From assembly GCF_964340395.1 (NCBI RefSeq), contig NC_135560.1:9805098-9869097 (forward strand): DNA of 64,000 nucleotides, read 5' to 3'. The notes beneath the pieces were generated by a model that made no database searches, was not told the DNA's origin, and saw nothing but the letters and a program-made list of their open reading frames with translations. Shown piece by piece: positions 53,384 to 64,000 of this stretch. Each line of letters starts with the position of its first letter. The first letter of the stretch is position 1. This DNA is from Glandiceps talaboti (lineage: Eukaryota; Hemichordata; Enteropneusta; Spengelidae). A program made the position numbers and the translations under genes.

Positions 53384-53540
53384 GTGCTGGTGAAGGCATT
53401 GGCAATCTGTTGTACTGTAGCACTGAATACATAGCAACTTGAACTAACGGTAAACTGGTGAGGAATAGGGGGTCACTTATATAGTGATTCTTTAACCTGT
53501 TGCCTTTAAAAATAAAATTAGATTAATAAATAACACCTAT

Positions 53541-53738
53541 GTGGTTAGTGAACCTTGTGTGTCCCTTTATAAAGTTTACATTCCCACTGTTAAGTTTAAT
53601 GATCCGGACACACTCTACATCGGAATCATTTGGGATAGGTTTGGAAAGGTTGTTAGGAGTGAGCCACAATGCTACCATACCATGCACCCGTTACAACAAC
53701 TTTATCCCGATGGCAAAAGCTACAACGTTAACATATAA
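53541..53738 (+). CDS. Unidentified ORF, second of three in a row
   Basis: Open from about 53496 to the stop at 53736-53738, with no ATG at the beginning of the coding-like part. It contains SLYKVYIPTVKFND and WDRFGKVVRSE, which faintly recall the YIPxV...GxVxRVD pattern of small RRM-like proteins of large DNA viruses; this is from memory and weak. A possible acceptor (atgtggttag) at 53539-53548 would be in a compatible phase with the donor-like site after the first ORF. No function can be assigned. Confidence 0.3.
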   Translation: MVSEPCVSLYKVYIPTVKFNDPDTLYIGIIWDRFGKVVRSEPQCYHTMHPLQQLYPDGKSYNVNI

Positions 53739-53816
53739 ACTGTGAGTTATGAAATCTGAAATGGCAAAGCTTAAACTGGGTTAATGTTTTTACTTTAATG
53801 TTGTCAGTCACTGTAA

Positions 53817-54083
53817 ATGGATACGTTGCAATATCTGCTGGATTTATCTGATAATATCGACATCATAAACTATAGGCCTTTTTATGACACTGTCCAAACG
53901 TATCCACTTATGTATTTCATTCCTTTCATCAGAAAGATGTGCTCTAGGTGGTTTGCAAGAATGGATAATTTTTATGAATTCAGCATATCTGCTGTAACAG
54001 ACCTGTCTAGTGAATGGCTCCCTCTAGTGTTGAACTATACCAATGACATTACTTGGTCAAAGGTCAAGTCAGTTCTATCATAA
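53817..54083 (+). CDS. Unidentified ORF, third of three in a row
   Basis: An ATG-to-stop frame of 88 codons, 78 bp after the second ORF. Residues are varied, with aromatic and hydrophobic clusters (for example YPLMYFIPFIRKM) and no low-complexity bias. No signal peptide or known domain is recognised. A stop lies immediately before the ATG in the same frame and no acceptor explains an upstream join, so if real it starts here. Same strand and close spacing suggest a common origin with the two frames before it. Confidence 0.3.
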   Translation: MDTLQYLLDLSDNIDIINYRPFYDTVQTYPLMYFIPFIRKMCSRWFARMDNFYEFSISAVTDLSSEWLPLVLNYTNDITWSKVKSVLS

Positions 54084-54356
54084 TTTTATATGAATTGCTA
54101 TACTCAAACCAAAAATTTAGTTTCAAATCTTGTACAGACAGTAACTTTTGCCTTCCAATCATATTTGATGCACATATCTAGATCTTCGTCTTGACACTCA
54201 AAAAAGTCCATTTTCAATCCCTTTATCACAGGATAGAGAGACAGTGGTTTGATCTATGGAAATCCTGAAGCCATTGTGGAATTCTATTTCACTACTATAC
54301 AGTTCAAATGATGCCATACACAATTTTGGTTAAAAGACAAGTCTGGCCGTGTGTGT

Positions 54357-54371
54357 GGGGGGGGGGGGGGG
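54357..54371 (+). repeat. Poly-G run after GT repeats
   Basis: A short GT stretch is followed by 15 G on the plus strand. Confidence 0.95.
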
Positions 54372-54809
54372 AGTTAAGCTTTCAGCAGAGCTTTCAGTAA
54401 TCCCATAAGTGAATGACTCCTGGGTCATTCCATTGCACAAATGTCACTCATCCTGACTAAATTATTATGATTTAAGTTATATTTTAGCAAATCTAGTTTC
54501 TATACCACAACATCTCCAATACAGTGACTGACTGGTGTTATGACAACAGACATCTACGCTTGCTTTTTTTTTTCTGCCTTTAAACAAGATGCAAGATCTA
54601 CCCAAGCTACAATTAACCAACCCTAAATTTGGCATGTTTACTTAGTACTAGATACCTCATCCAAATATCTGCCCTTATCTTTATGATACAGCAGTACATG
54701 TGGCAACACCTGCAACATGAAAAAAAAACATGGGAGACAAGAAAGACATGGTTCAGAAAATGACACATAAGAAATTACAACAAAAATCACGAAACCTGAC
54801 ACAAAATGT

Positions 54810-55240
54810 TCCCTGGCTGGACAAACAAATAGAAACATCTTACTACTACATTTTATCATTTGGTTCGACAAAAATCTAACCAAGATTGTTTCTTTAATTG
54901 TCTGGCACGACATATATCTTAAACATAGCTACACTTTCTTTGCGCTGACAGTGAGCTGCCGTTATCAGTAACGTTAATTAAATGTACAAGGACAACGCAT
55001 GAAGGTAAACATAACTTTGGCGTATTCATTCTGATATTTTTAAGACATTCAATTAACTAAATCTAACTATAGTATTATACTACAATTCTTATGGCAAATA
55101 ATAACATGAGGAATTGTTAATTAGATTTTTTGCTGCACCAAATGATAAGATTTACCATCATCTTTGAGACATTTGTCTGGCCAAACAATAAAATGTAGCA
55201 ATGTCGGTCAGATTTTTGTCGAGCCAGACTATGTTTTCTT
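54810..55240. repeat. Foldback region with related inverted words
   Basis: The word tttggttcgacaaaaatcta near 54860 pairs with cagatttttgtcgagcca near 55209. Likewise tggctggacaaacaaat near 54812 pairs with catttgtctggccaaac near 55169. The arms are diverged and their order is not fully symmetric. It may be two partial copies of one element in opposite orientation. Confidence 0.45.
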
Positions 55241-55829
55241 TCAGGTTTCATGATTTTCACTGTACAACATGCACCAAGACAAAGTGGGGATATCTGTTAT
55301 ACCAGTTCATGCAAGTGAAAGAAGGTAGAAAAGTGGATGTGTATGAAAAGAAAAAAGAAAAAACACTTTTAAGCAATAGTTCCTAGATTCCCTAGCAGGT
55401 GTTAGAAATTAACTTAATTCCAGAGTTAGAGATGTAGATGGTAATGACAAGATTGTGAGTAAAGTATTCACTCATTCCCTGTAGATTTTGTACATTTTAA
55501 ATCTTTCTCAGAATACATACAGCTCAGACAGAAGTTACTGAGAAAGAGCCACACCTTGCTTCTATTATCACACACAGTTTTTACATTGCTGACAAATCCT
55601 CTGTGTAGGGTTAAAAATGTTGAATCAAGGAATGTAATACATTCAAAGTCGGAATCAAGATCTTGTCAAACTCATAGCTGATGCATGTTCAAACATATCA
55701 GTGAATTTTATGATGATAATATCTAACAATACAAAGAACTAAACTGCATCCATATCCTGGGTAGAACTACTGTTTGTAAGGAGGAAACTGTACACAAAGG
55801 ATCAGCTGAAATACCTCCATACCTCGACA

Positions 55830-56090
55830 AACATGGTAGGATTCGGTCAAATGGTTAAGAATGATCAGTTTGGAATCTGTAAGTTGTTGGTTCAAGCCTT
55901 GCCATTGTTTCTACCTGGCTAAGGTCCATGGGCAAGATTGTGATCATAATTGTGCCCCACTAACCCCAACCGTATCACTAGGCACCTGGTAGGATAGAGG
56001 TTGCACTGTGAATGCTTTAATCCTATGCGCTTACAGCTGCAATGAGACTGTATGGATTACTTTATTTTGTTGAAGTAGGTCTGTACCAAA
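55830..56090 (+). mobile_element. tRNA-derived SINE
   Basis: The head has an A-box-like segment (ggtcaaatggttaag) and, 30-40 bp on, a B-box (ggttcaagcct), spaced as in a tRNA gene. The body contains gggcaagattgtgatcata, ttgtgccccactaacccc, ggcacctggtaggat and gcaatgagactgtatgg, words typical of the central domains of animal SINEs. It is about 260 bp long and seems nearly complete at the 5' end. No clear target-site duplication was seen. The internal promoter would give plus-strand Pol III transcripts, antisense to the RCC1 gene. Confidence 0.75.
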
Positions 56091-56097
56091 CGGATGT

Positions 56098-56260
56098 ATA
56101 ATTATATTATTCCCAAATATTTTATTTCATTCAGCCGGAAAGTACTTGGTCCTAAAGGTTTATCAATACTCGTCTAGCAACTTGTAGTGACAAGACCCCT
56201 TAGTTCACTCATATTTTCCTAGGCTGAATGAAGACAAATGTTTGGGGGTATAATACCTTC
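56098..56260. mobile_element. Short foldback element (MITE-2), copy 1
   Basis: The left arm is ataattatattattcccaaa then tttcattcagccgg. The right arm is aggctgaatgaag then tttgggggtataat, its imperfect reverse complement. Arms of about 40 bp frame about 80 bp of spacer with aagaccccttagt. It directly follows the SINE, and a partial copy is at 57474-57590. Confidence 0.7.
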
Positions 56261-56959
56261 TTATATATTTAGCATAGGTAAACATGACACACTGTAAATA
56301 AAGCAAAACTGAATCCTTTTCTCTGGATTTAAATCAGACAATCTCAGCTCTAAATCACTACAGGTATCAGAATTGTAAACAACAAATATCTCAGAAACTT
56401 ATTGCTGCTGGGTTATACCTATGCAGTCTCTCAGCTGTAAAGCAGAGAGGGTGAAATAATACTAATGTGCTGTGAAGAAAGAACATGGACAAATGCATCT
56501 TCGAACCCCTGCAGGGATGTTTTGGTGCATATAACTGAGAGATTATACAAATGCCAACTGTTGACTCAGAGACGTTAGCAAACAGCCCTGCAGCAGCCCT
56601 TCTTGCAGCAAATTACTGGGATGTGGATAACAGCTCATGAGGTATAGGAGCACTATTCACATAACTGTGGCAGGACTGTAAGTGTAAGCATCCCTGTATG
56701 TAGCAGCCATGTATATGATGGGATCTGTACTGGGGATAACTGCAGCACTGTTACAGTAACCGATGACAGAGCACTAGTGTTGCACTATGCTATCAAAATA
56801 TCTTGTAACAGCCCTGTACACATCCCTGCAGCACAGCTACTACACCTCTCCTGTGTGCAGTATTAAAAACAAATGACATCATATATTACAATAACTCCAG
56901 ACAACTGGAATCATAATACATGAACACAACATTGAAGAAGAAGACAAAAACTATTTTAC

Positions 56960-57161
56960 CTGGTTTTCTTTATAGTTTTTGATCTTGAAGTCATATCCCA
57001 GCTGTGCATTGTAGTTGTTACCAAAGCTGTAACACTTGCCATTTTCTAGCCACACAATTGTGTGCCTACTCCCACATGCTACACCTTTAACCTTGACTGG
57101 TCGGTCACACAGCTTTACACGTTGTGGCTCTGTATGGGTCTCCCTGTCACCACAGCCCAAT
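56960..57161 (-). CDS. RCC1-repeat gene, exon 2 of 5 seen (202 bp)
   Basis: The acceptor is tgtctaacag and the donor GTAAAA. The first base completes the glutamine codon left open by exon 61160-61202, so the phase agrees (1 + 67 codons). The peptide begins LGCGDRETHTEP, closing the GQLG motif, and continues with VKGVACGSRHTIVWLENGK, the classical VACGxxHTxxL end of an RCC1 blade. A second blade starts at CYSFGNNYNAQLGYD. The exon ends exactly on a codon (Q), phase 0. No stops or frameshifts are seen, and the fit to the family is strong. Which RCC1 protein this is (HERC-like, NEK-like, RPGR-like or a stand-alone propeller) cannot be told from these blades. Confidence 0.93.
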
Positions 57162-57473
57162 CTGTTAGACAAGAAAAAACATACAAAGTTTAATCAAATA
57201 CACCATTTATAGGAAAGTTACTATCCTGCAAGGATGATGGGACACCCTCAGACACACCACTCATCCCCATTTCATAGATCAGGCCAGTGAGGACACAGTG
57301 ACGTGACATTCCTTTTTGTCTAAAAACTTATAAGTTACACGTTACAGAGTTCCACTGAACATGTCAACAATTGCTTAATTTTTACACTGAACCTGAAGGT
57401 TCAAACCCAAATTTACAAAATTCAAAATTTAAAAATGCCTTTACTTTTCCAATTTTTTTTCTGAAATCAAGCT

Positions 57474-57590
57474 AGTACAATTATATTATTCCCCAATATT
57501 TTTCTTCATTCAGCTAGAAAATACTTGTGATATAAAGGGCTGATTATTACTCATCTCTGACTCATATTGACAGGACCCCTTTATCTAACT
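57474..57590 (+). mobile_element. MITE-2, partial copy 2
   Basis: It shares caattatattattccccaat, ttcattcagct, gaaaatactt and gacaggaccccttta with 56098-56260 in the same order. The right arm is missing, so the copy is truncated or decayed. Confidence 0.65.
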
Positions 57591-58849
57591 AAGAAAGAAC
57601 AAAGAAAGAGAATAGTTTGCAATGATAACACGCATCATCTTTATTTCAGGAGATACATAACATAAATAAAACAGAATTACTGTCCAAAACAGTGTACACA
57701 ATGAATGTTGAAAGCTCGACCCAACTCAAAGAACAAATCATTGTCAAATGACACAAACTTGACATCTGACAAACTTTCAGCCAACATGAATCAATAACTT
57801 TCTGAGGAACACCAGGCAGGATAAAACTATGCAAAAAACAATTGTTTTGGTTGTAAACTGTATGTTCACAACATACAAAACATGAACGAAGGGGGGGGGG
57901 GGGGGGGCTATTGGAGACCATGCACAGCAAAGTCAACTATCCATCACTTACAGTGACATTATCACAGAAGGTGGACAGTTAGATGTACATAACTGACAAG
58001 TACTTTCACACCTGAACTTACATATATAAAAGCTAACCTTTACTCAACACCTCCAGCATATTTGGATCACTCTGTCAAATCCAGTTAGACACTGAAGAAA
58101 GACAAGTAATTTGTTCAAACCATGTCTGTTTCTCAATCAAAAGTGGAAGACAAACTTTAAATGAACCAGATAGGGCGATTACATATACAGATGGAGAATT
58201 CCAACATGCTTGTATATTTTTCCATATGAAGAGAATCCTTCCATAAAACATATATGAGAAACATGTACATGTTGATTTTAAATACGTGATTAGTTTGATG
58301 ATTAATATTTCATACACATTATATATGCATATACCCTAAATAAAGATGATTTGATTCAAATATATCACCGGTGTTGTGATGTATTATGATATATAATGAG
58401 CAAAAGTTATCAAGTTACCTGATTATAAACAGTTACCATGTATTGCATGTCATACTTTAACATTAATAACATACGCAAATGAGGGGCAATATCGCAATTT
58501 ATTGCCAGCCACAGGGTTGGCACTATTTACCATAATGTTGATGGTGCCTGAGAATTACTGGTAAAGAACACTAGCCCACAGGCTGGCAATAAATTGCTAT
58601 ATACTGGATCCTGCTAAGTCAGTACCAACATTTTTGTAATCAGGGTGGCACACTCTGGTAAATTATCAATGTTTGACTTCTTGATAGCCATGGCTTGTTT
58701 ACTACTATTTTGAATGCTTACCAGAAGTTTGTTTTCATAATACATCTACCGAGTTAGCAACTGAATACAGTTTTACAGAATTTGCTTGGTTTACATATCT
58801 GGCTTGAAAATGTCATTCTATACTGCCAAGTCAGTATGTCAAGTTAGCT

Positions 58850-59010
58850 GGTCAAATCTCTGGGCTATAGTATATTGTCAAGTATGTCATGTCAGATAGG
58901 CAAGTCTCTGGGCTATACTGTCAAGTCAATCTGTCAAGTCAGATAGCCAAGTCTCTGGGCTATACTGTCAAGTCAATCTGTCAAGTCAGATACCCAAGTT
59001 TCTGGGCTAT
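58850..59010 (+). repeat. Tandem repeat, 47-bp unit, about 3.5 copies
   Basis: The word caagtctctgggctatactg recurs at 58901, 58948 and (one change) 58995, exactly 47 bp apart, with gtcaagtcaatctgtcaagt between. A diverged copy lies to the left. Confidence 0.9.
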
Positions 59011-60465
59011 TACTATTAGAGAACATATTTGAGTACAAGACTGGTACTAGTTACATACTAGAACAGCTTTAGTTATTATAATCACACAGCCTTGAAGCAG
59101 GCTTATTTTGATATCTTGTCTAGACATTGTTAACATAACTTTTAACACCTGACGATTGTAAGAAGGCTTGTCTACAACACAGGTTATATAACTGTACACG
59201 ACTTAAAGTTGTATGGGGGGGGGACCATATTATCCTCAACTTGGAAACCAACATAAACATATCAAATAAATTGTACCTGCGTTCCCCTGTCATTTTACCA
59301 AAGTTTCCCATCAATATTATGGTATAATGTATAGGGGAAACTATGCCAGTTTTACCATATTTCCCCCTTTCTGTTACCAAGGTTCCCCAACCTAGCAAAA
59401 ACACTGTCCAACATAACTCTATGTATAGACTCATTATTTTTCAGTTGACATAGCTATCCTTTTACCCTGTTTTAATACAGCAAACAGTGTATCTAATCCA
59501 ACTTTTAGTTTGTATGCTGATGACTTCATGTTCTCCTGTACAATAGTTGCAAATTGTTCATTACATTACTGCTGTTATTTGTCAACAAACACCTGTTATA
59601 GTTACAGTTAATATACACAAACGAAAGTTAAAGTGATATTCTCTTTCTTTCTACTTATTCAGCTGTTGAGATTCTCTCCAAAACACACACAATTGCCCTA
59701 GTGATACATTGAGTACACACTATTAGTTTAATGTAAACTCTTGCACAGAAAACAAGTTATTTGATCAGTGAAGTGAAACCACAGAGGTAAAGAGGAACAA
59801 AAAAAATCATGATTTTTCCAGATTTCTAATATTTTCTTATTTTTCTCTAAATTTCAAATAAAGTTTCAAATATTACCATCATAACTATTGTTTCCTCTGA
59901 CTGTCTTTTCCTATTTCGAACCGGTATCACTGTCTTATCAGAGTTTATCAACTTTGCATCGATTTTAATATATTCCTCCTGACCCCTGTGGTAAGATTTT
60001 GTCTGGATACATCTGATTAAAATCTGATGTGGTGAAAGTGGCTAGGTGCTTTATTTACCTCTATTTCCATTCTTTTGTGTCGTTTTGTTTTGTTCCGGGT
60101 GATTGCTGCTGCTTTGATCAGAATGGACACATGCTATGGAATCCTTAACGTCAACTTAGCCCAGGAACTCATTTAGGGATATATGGCTATATCACTAATA
60201 GTACATCCCGGGAGGTGAAATCCTCCAAGGACATACACAAAGTAGATACTGATAGGCTTGGTTTACCAATAACAATCAATTCTATCACTATTAAAGTGTA
60301 ACATTTACCTTTAAACAAATGGCTTTGTGACTTTGTTACTCAACTTGAGTATATATAAACAATTCTTTACGTCTGGACATTCCTTGGTACCCAGTAGTCT
60401 TTACAAAACTCATGTGCAATGTAATAAATGTCTTTAGAAATAGTTATCACTTGATGCCTGATTTT

Positions 60466-60485
60466 GGGGGGGGGGGGGGGGGGGG
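60466..60485 (+). repeat. Poly-G run (20 G)
   Basis: An uninterrupted G tract on the plus strand, therefore poly-C in the sense of the RCC1 transcript. Confidence 0.95.
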
Positions 60486-60600
60486 TACAGAAATTATCAT
60501 ACTGCACAGTACAATGACAGTTATACATTTAATGATGACCAGTATCAATCTGACCATATTCTACTTGGACCGCAAGCAACAAAATAACCCACCTAGGTCT

Positions 60601-60892
60601 TTAAAGTGGCCATATGGGTGAGGATTGGCGTATTTATTTTGGATTTTTAATTTATAAAACAATTTTATCATTGCTTCCTACTTGAAAAATAAATGTGAAA
60701 CAACGTTGACCAAGTCCTTGTTCGTCACTCAATAAATTGCAGAAGATTAATACATTTCAATATATAAAATGTTTGTTATTGATGTACTATTAGCAATGTA
60801 TTGAGTTACAAACACACACTTGGTCTACACATTCATTTTTCAAGTAAGACGCCAAAATAATTACGAAATCCTCATCCACATAGTCACTTTAA
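60601..60892. mobile_element. Palindromic MITE (MITE-1), copy 2
   Basis: The left end is ttaaagtggccatatgggtg and the right end ctcatccacatagtcacttt. Inner inverted words include ctacttgaaaaataaatg with cattcatttttcaagtaag. It is 292 bp, shorter than copies 1 and 3, with losses in the centre. It lies about 270 bp from RCC1 exon 61160-61202. Confidence 0.88.
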
Positions 60893-61159
60893 ATAAAGGG
60901 GACCATGTTTCATTTTAACAAAAAAAACTTTTGCCATCACACTGCACAGTCCATCTCCACAATCTATTCACAACACAGTATCAATACAATAAAATCACTG
61001 AATCTGAGCGTGAAGACAGACAAAATATATCATTTGCCTTTCTCAAAGCTGTACTGCTTCTGTCTCCAAAAGCACAGACTACGAACACTATAGTAGAATA
61101 CTTTACGGTGTGAAATCTTTGTTACTGTTTTGAAAGAAGACATTGAGAGACCTACTTAC

Positions 61160-61202
61160 TGTCCACTGTTGCCATTCCCCCAGCTATAAATCTCATTATC
61201 AT
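61160..61202 (-). CDS. RCC1-repeat gene, internal exon 1 of 5 seen (43 bp)
   Basis: Read on the minus strand, the exon follows a good acceptor (tttcttacag) and ends at a perfect donor (GTAAGT). It enters with two bases of a split codon, then encodes DNEIYSWGNGNSG and leaves CA of a glutamine codon that the next exon completes. The x-I-Y-S-W-G-N-G-N-S-G-Q pattern is the start of an RCC1 repeat, whose usual form is xVYxWGxNxxGQLG. RCC1 repeats build seven-bladed propellers that bind GTPases, chromatin or ubiquitin-pathway partners. The upstream exon was not found between here and 64000. Palindromic MITE copies lie about 270 bp 3' and 610 bp 5' of it in gene orientation. Confidence 0.85.
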
Positions 61203-61812
61203 CTGTAAGAAAGAAAAAAAAAAGAAAAAAAAAAATGGGTTAACTAAAGAACACCTTTTGAATCACGCACTTATTGACCGTAAAATGTTTTATGCTGCTG
61301 CAGGAGGGCAATGTCTATTTTTTTTGTGTTGTATCAATGAATGGTATCAATATATTACACTGTTTAAGACTCTGAGAGGGTGTTACATGTAAGAAGTAAT
61401 CTCCTGCAATGTTTCTTGAAAGGTGTAAATGGCAAACACACACAAAGAGAGAAAGGAGACAGCAGTACATCAGCCTACAGAAGTACTTAAGACTACGCAC
61501 TGGTAACTACATAAACTACTGTACACTTTACGCCAATGCTATAACTCATTCTCTTCACATCCCTTGCGTCAACAGCATGAATCTTTCTTGATCCAAAGTA
61601 GTGTGAGCCATTTATATTGTGTACGTCAAGTAATTTGGATTGTATCTACAGAATTATACACATGGGGAGAAAGAGCAGACTTGACTCAGAAATCTTCCAA
61701 ATTAAAATTCAACTCCAGAGGAACAGAGCTAGTGAAGGATGATATATAGTTCAGTACCTTTCCGGTTGAAGATAAAGAGAAACTCTCAAAATTCACTTTT
61801 TGCTTGTTTGTT

Positions 61813-62162
61813 GTGAAAATGGCCATATGTATGAGGATTGAGTATTGATGAATTTTTAATTTATAAAACAATTTTATCACGTCTTCCTACTTGAAAAATA
61901 AATGTAACACAACGTATGCCAAGTCCTTGTTTGCAACTCCATAGAATGCAGAATATTAATAAATGTGTCAAATTTTGTAATTGTACGTACAATAACAAAA
62001 CTTCTTAGTACACACTTCATATCTTTTTGCAATATATTGAGTTACAAACAGACTTACTCAATATTATTTAACATTTATTTTTCAAGTAGGAAGCCATAAT
62101 AAAACTTTTTAAAATTAAAAATCCAAAATAAATACCAAATCCTTATCCATGTGGCCACTTTA
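61813..62162. mobile_element. Palindromic MITE (MITE-1), copy 3
   Basis: The left end is aaaatggccatatgtatgag and the right end ccttatccatgtggccactt. Long inner arms pair (ctacttgaaaaataaatgta with catttatttttcaagtagg). It is about 350 bp, lies on the other side of exon 61160-61202 from copy 2, and is more complete. Confidence 0.88.
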
Positions 62163-62504
62163 ACATTAGACTGAACGTCCATATATATTTTTTCTACAGC
62201 TTGGGACATACATGTACCTCAACTTTTTTCAATTTTTGTTTTTACCGATATTGAAATTGCAATATTAACATGTGTGATATCAAATTGAAATACATGACAT
62301 AAGTTATGACAGACAAGCAATTCAACATTGAGCTTTCAAACTATCCTGGTCTTCAGAACAATGACAATATAATATGCAAAACCTGTCTCATTTTACGATG
62401 TGTAATACCATCATCCATCGATCCTTTTAACTCTGAATACAATAATCATGGATAGTTTTTCTGTTGAATGTTTTCTGGGTTTAATATATGGTTTTTTAAA
62501 ATTG

Positions 62505-62830
62505 AGTTTCATTCAACTGACTGTGGTCTATAGATTTGGTGTTGTCATATTGACTGATTGATCATGCCAATTACAACAGATTTATTAAGACTCAAAGCTA
62601 CGTTTTTCATTCAATTACTGTGGTCTATTAGATTTTCATGTTCTTTGTCATGTTCATTGATTGATCACACCGATAAGTTTATAATAGAATATTATTAAGT
62701 CTCCAAGCTAAGCTTTTCTTTCACTTTCACCATGCTCTATACATTTCATCTCCTTTGTCGTATCTACTGATCGATCACAGCACAGTCAAGTTTTCAATAA
62801 CAGATTTATTACGACCCCAAGCTAAGTTTG
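62505..62830 (+). repeat. Tandem repeat, about 115-bp period, 3 copies
   Basis: Copies share ctgtggtctata(g/t)attt, attgattgatcac-type words, acagatttattaagactc and aagctaagttttt. Divergence between copies is considerable. Confidence 0.75.
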
Positions 62831-64000
62831 TTGACAAGAAGTACTGACATCTCAATGTGTATACCTCTTTCACCCTTGCAGCTATTCACTACTCTAGCAA
62901 TAGTTCTTGTTTGACTTTCGTAGTCTTCAATGACATCCACTAATGAAAGTGACAAGGCTATTCTTTATTTGGTGACAAAATACCAATCAGATTCTACTTA
63001 TGTGTTTGCTTTGGCTTCCTGTCAGCATCCACTTTGATTAAATTGGTGATTAAGGAGAAGCGATCTTTGAACTGTGTATAAAAAAAGTCTAGCCTGAAGT
63101 GTGAGAACAAGATCTCTGTAACTTTGTATAAATCTCTAGCCTCCAGTGTTACCTTAAAATGCACATTTAGAGCTAAAGGCATGACATTTTAATACAATAC
63201 ACACTAACAGGGACATTATTTTACAAATTAAGAGCTATGTCCACAAACAAAACTACTGGTTGTAAAACTCTGGGTATGAATTACATGTACATCTTGTGGT
63301 AAGAAGTTAGATTAGGTGCAGATTAGATTATCAGTGATAACTTAATCCTCTTTCTTGGTCATCAGGTACTACACTAGTGCACATTTTTGCAAAAGTTTGG
63401 GAACCCTGTACCAAAGTTGAGAAGTGTGAAAAAGCTGGCACAGATTTCCATCACTTGTACCAAATATTTTTTGTATGGAGAAGGGGGTGGGGTGAGGGTG
63501 GGGTTCTCCACTCATCCCTCTGCACCTCTAATAAACTTAACCATACTCTGATTATACTTTTCCTGATGTCAGAGCACCAGTTTTTTAATTGCACGCAGTC
63601 TCACTCTTCTCCTGCTTGCCTTTGTGGTTTGTGGGGAACCTTGGTACATTTGTAAAAATACTTTGGGGATCTCAGATAGATTTTACCTACTTCACTGCAA
63701 TGTTACTACCTAACAAGTTGCAGATACATGTAGCACAGATCAACTTACATCAGAATATAATCACCTACCCTAATCCACCACCATTATAAATTACAAGAAT
63801 GAAATACACTGATCCTATATCCTGAGCTGCCTTTAAATCTAAGTAAAGTGAACGTACTTTAGAATCGATTTTGCTAAATAAAGGACTTTGGAGACTTAGG
63901 AATTTTCAATACCTGCTTGGAATCTTTAATAAGTATGTCTGTGACCTGGGTGACAATCCCTTGTTAGCAGTCTCTAATTCTATGTCTTATTGACAACGCC

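Larger units (their letters stand above)
50448..56959 (-). other. Intron between RCC1 exons 2 and 3
   Basis: About 6.5 kb. It contains CAGA, CATC and CACC short repeats (50589-50690), a region rich in TAAT/ATTA core sites (about 51180-51640), three plus-strand ORFs (53129-54083), a foldback region (54810-55240), a tRNA-SINE (55830-56090) and MITE-2 (56098-56260). About 56560-56850 is a degenerate zone rich in cagcc/ctgcagca words. Confidence 0.75.
57162..61159 (-). other. Intron between RCC1 exons 1 and 2
   Basis: About 4.0 kb. It holds a partial MITE-2 copy (57474-57590), a 17-base G run (57891-57907), a 47-bp tandem repeat (58850-59010), a 20-base G run (60466-60485) and one MITE-1 copy (60601-60892). 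The rest is AT-rich with no open frame that looks coding. Confidence 0.8.
61203..64000. other. Upstream intron or 5' region of the RCC1 gene
   Basis: Exon 61160-61202 begins with an acceptor, so this side must contain intron. I looked for the expected preceding VACGxxHTxxL exon on the minus strand and did not find one. The stretch holds MITE-1 copy 3 and a roughly 115-bp tandem repeat; the remainder shows nothing I can name. Confidence 0.6.

Noticed and set aside
63930-63985. A minus-strand stretch ending in a GTATTG donor-like site that could be an upstream exon of the RCC1 gene.
   Set aside because: Its exit phase does not fit exon 61160-61202, it lacks RCC1 residues and a stop lies just upstream with a poor acceptor.

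Overview
The window looks like metazoan nuclear DNA, most likely from a marine invertebrate. It is AT-rich, has no prokaryote-type operons and almost no long open frames. Microsatellites and minisatellites are dense, foldback elements and a tRNA-derived SINE are present, and spliced exons lie 4-16 kb apart. The phylum cannot be fixed from sequence alone; a deuterostome or mollusc-like lineage is only a guess.

The one gene I can support is on the minus strand. Five exons (61160-61202, 56960-57161, 50338-50447, 34511-34635, 27287-27430) have GT/AG borders and compatible phases. Together they encode about 207 residues covering four consecutive RCC1-type beta-propeller repeats. The gene is partial: I found no first exon, no initiator methionine, no terminal stop and no next exon with confidence. 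A 35-bp candidate exon at 14676-14710 is offered weakly. The exact family member is not recognised, so no symbol is given.

Layout: 1-27286 holds degenerate tandem repeats (0.1-0.7, 7.7-8.3, 10.1-10.8, 22-22.9 kb), microsatellites, a G-run-rich zone (17-18.35 kb), a diverged duplication (20.7/23.0 kb) and one palindromic MITE (25.1 kb). From 27287 to 61202 is the RCC1 gene. Its introns carry four large minisatellite arrays: 30-bp units at 29.3-30.5 kb, 32-bp at 31.9-34.2 kb, 33-39-bp at 34.8-35.5 kb and 31/33-bp at 48.5-49.5 kb. They also carry a 5'-truncated LINE tail at 39.8-40.1 kb buried in microsatellites, a tRNA-SINE at 55.8-56.1 kb, further foldback elements and a puzzling cluster of three same-strand ORFs at 53.1-54.1 kb. 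From 61203 to 64000 there is another palindromic MITE and a short tandem array.

The most interesting points are three: exon 34511-34635 sits in a gap of about 570 bp between two minisatellites; the 43-bp exon 61160-61202 is flanked by two copies of the same palindromic MITE; and the ORF cluster at 53.1-54.1 kb looks coding but has no convincing homology. I did not find a new molecular system that the sequence itself proves.
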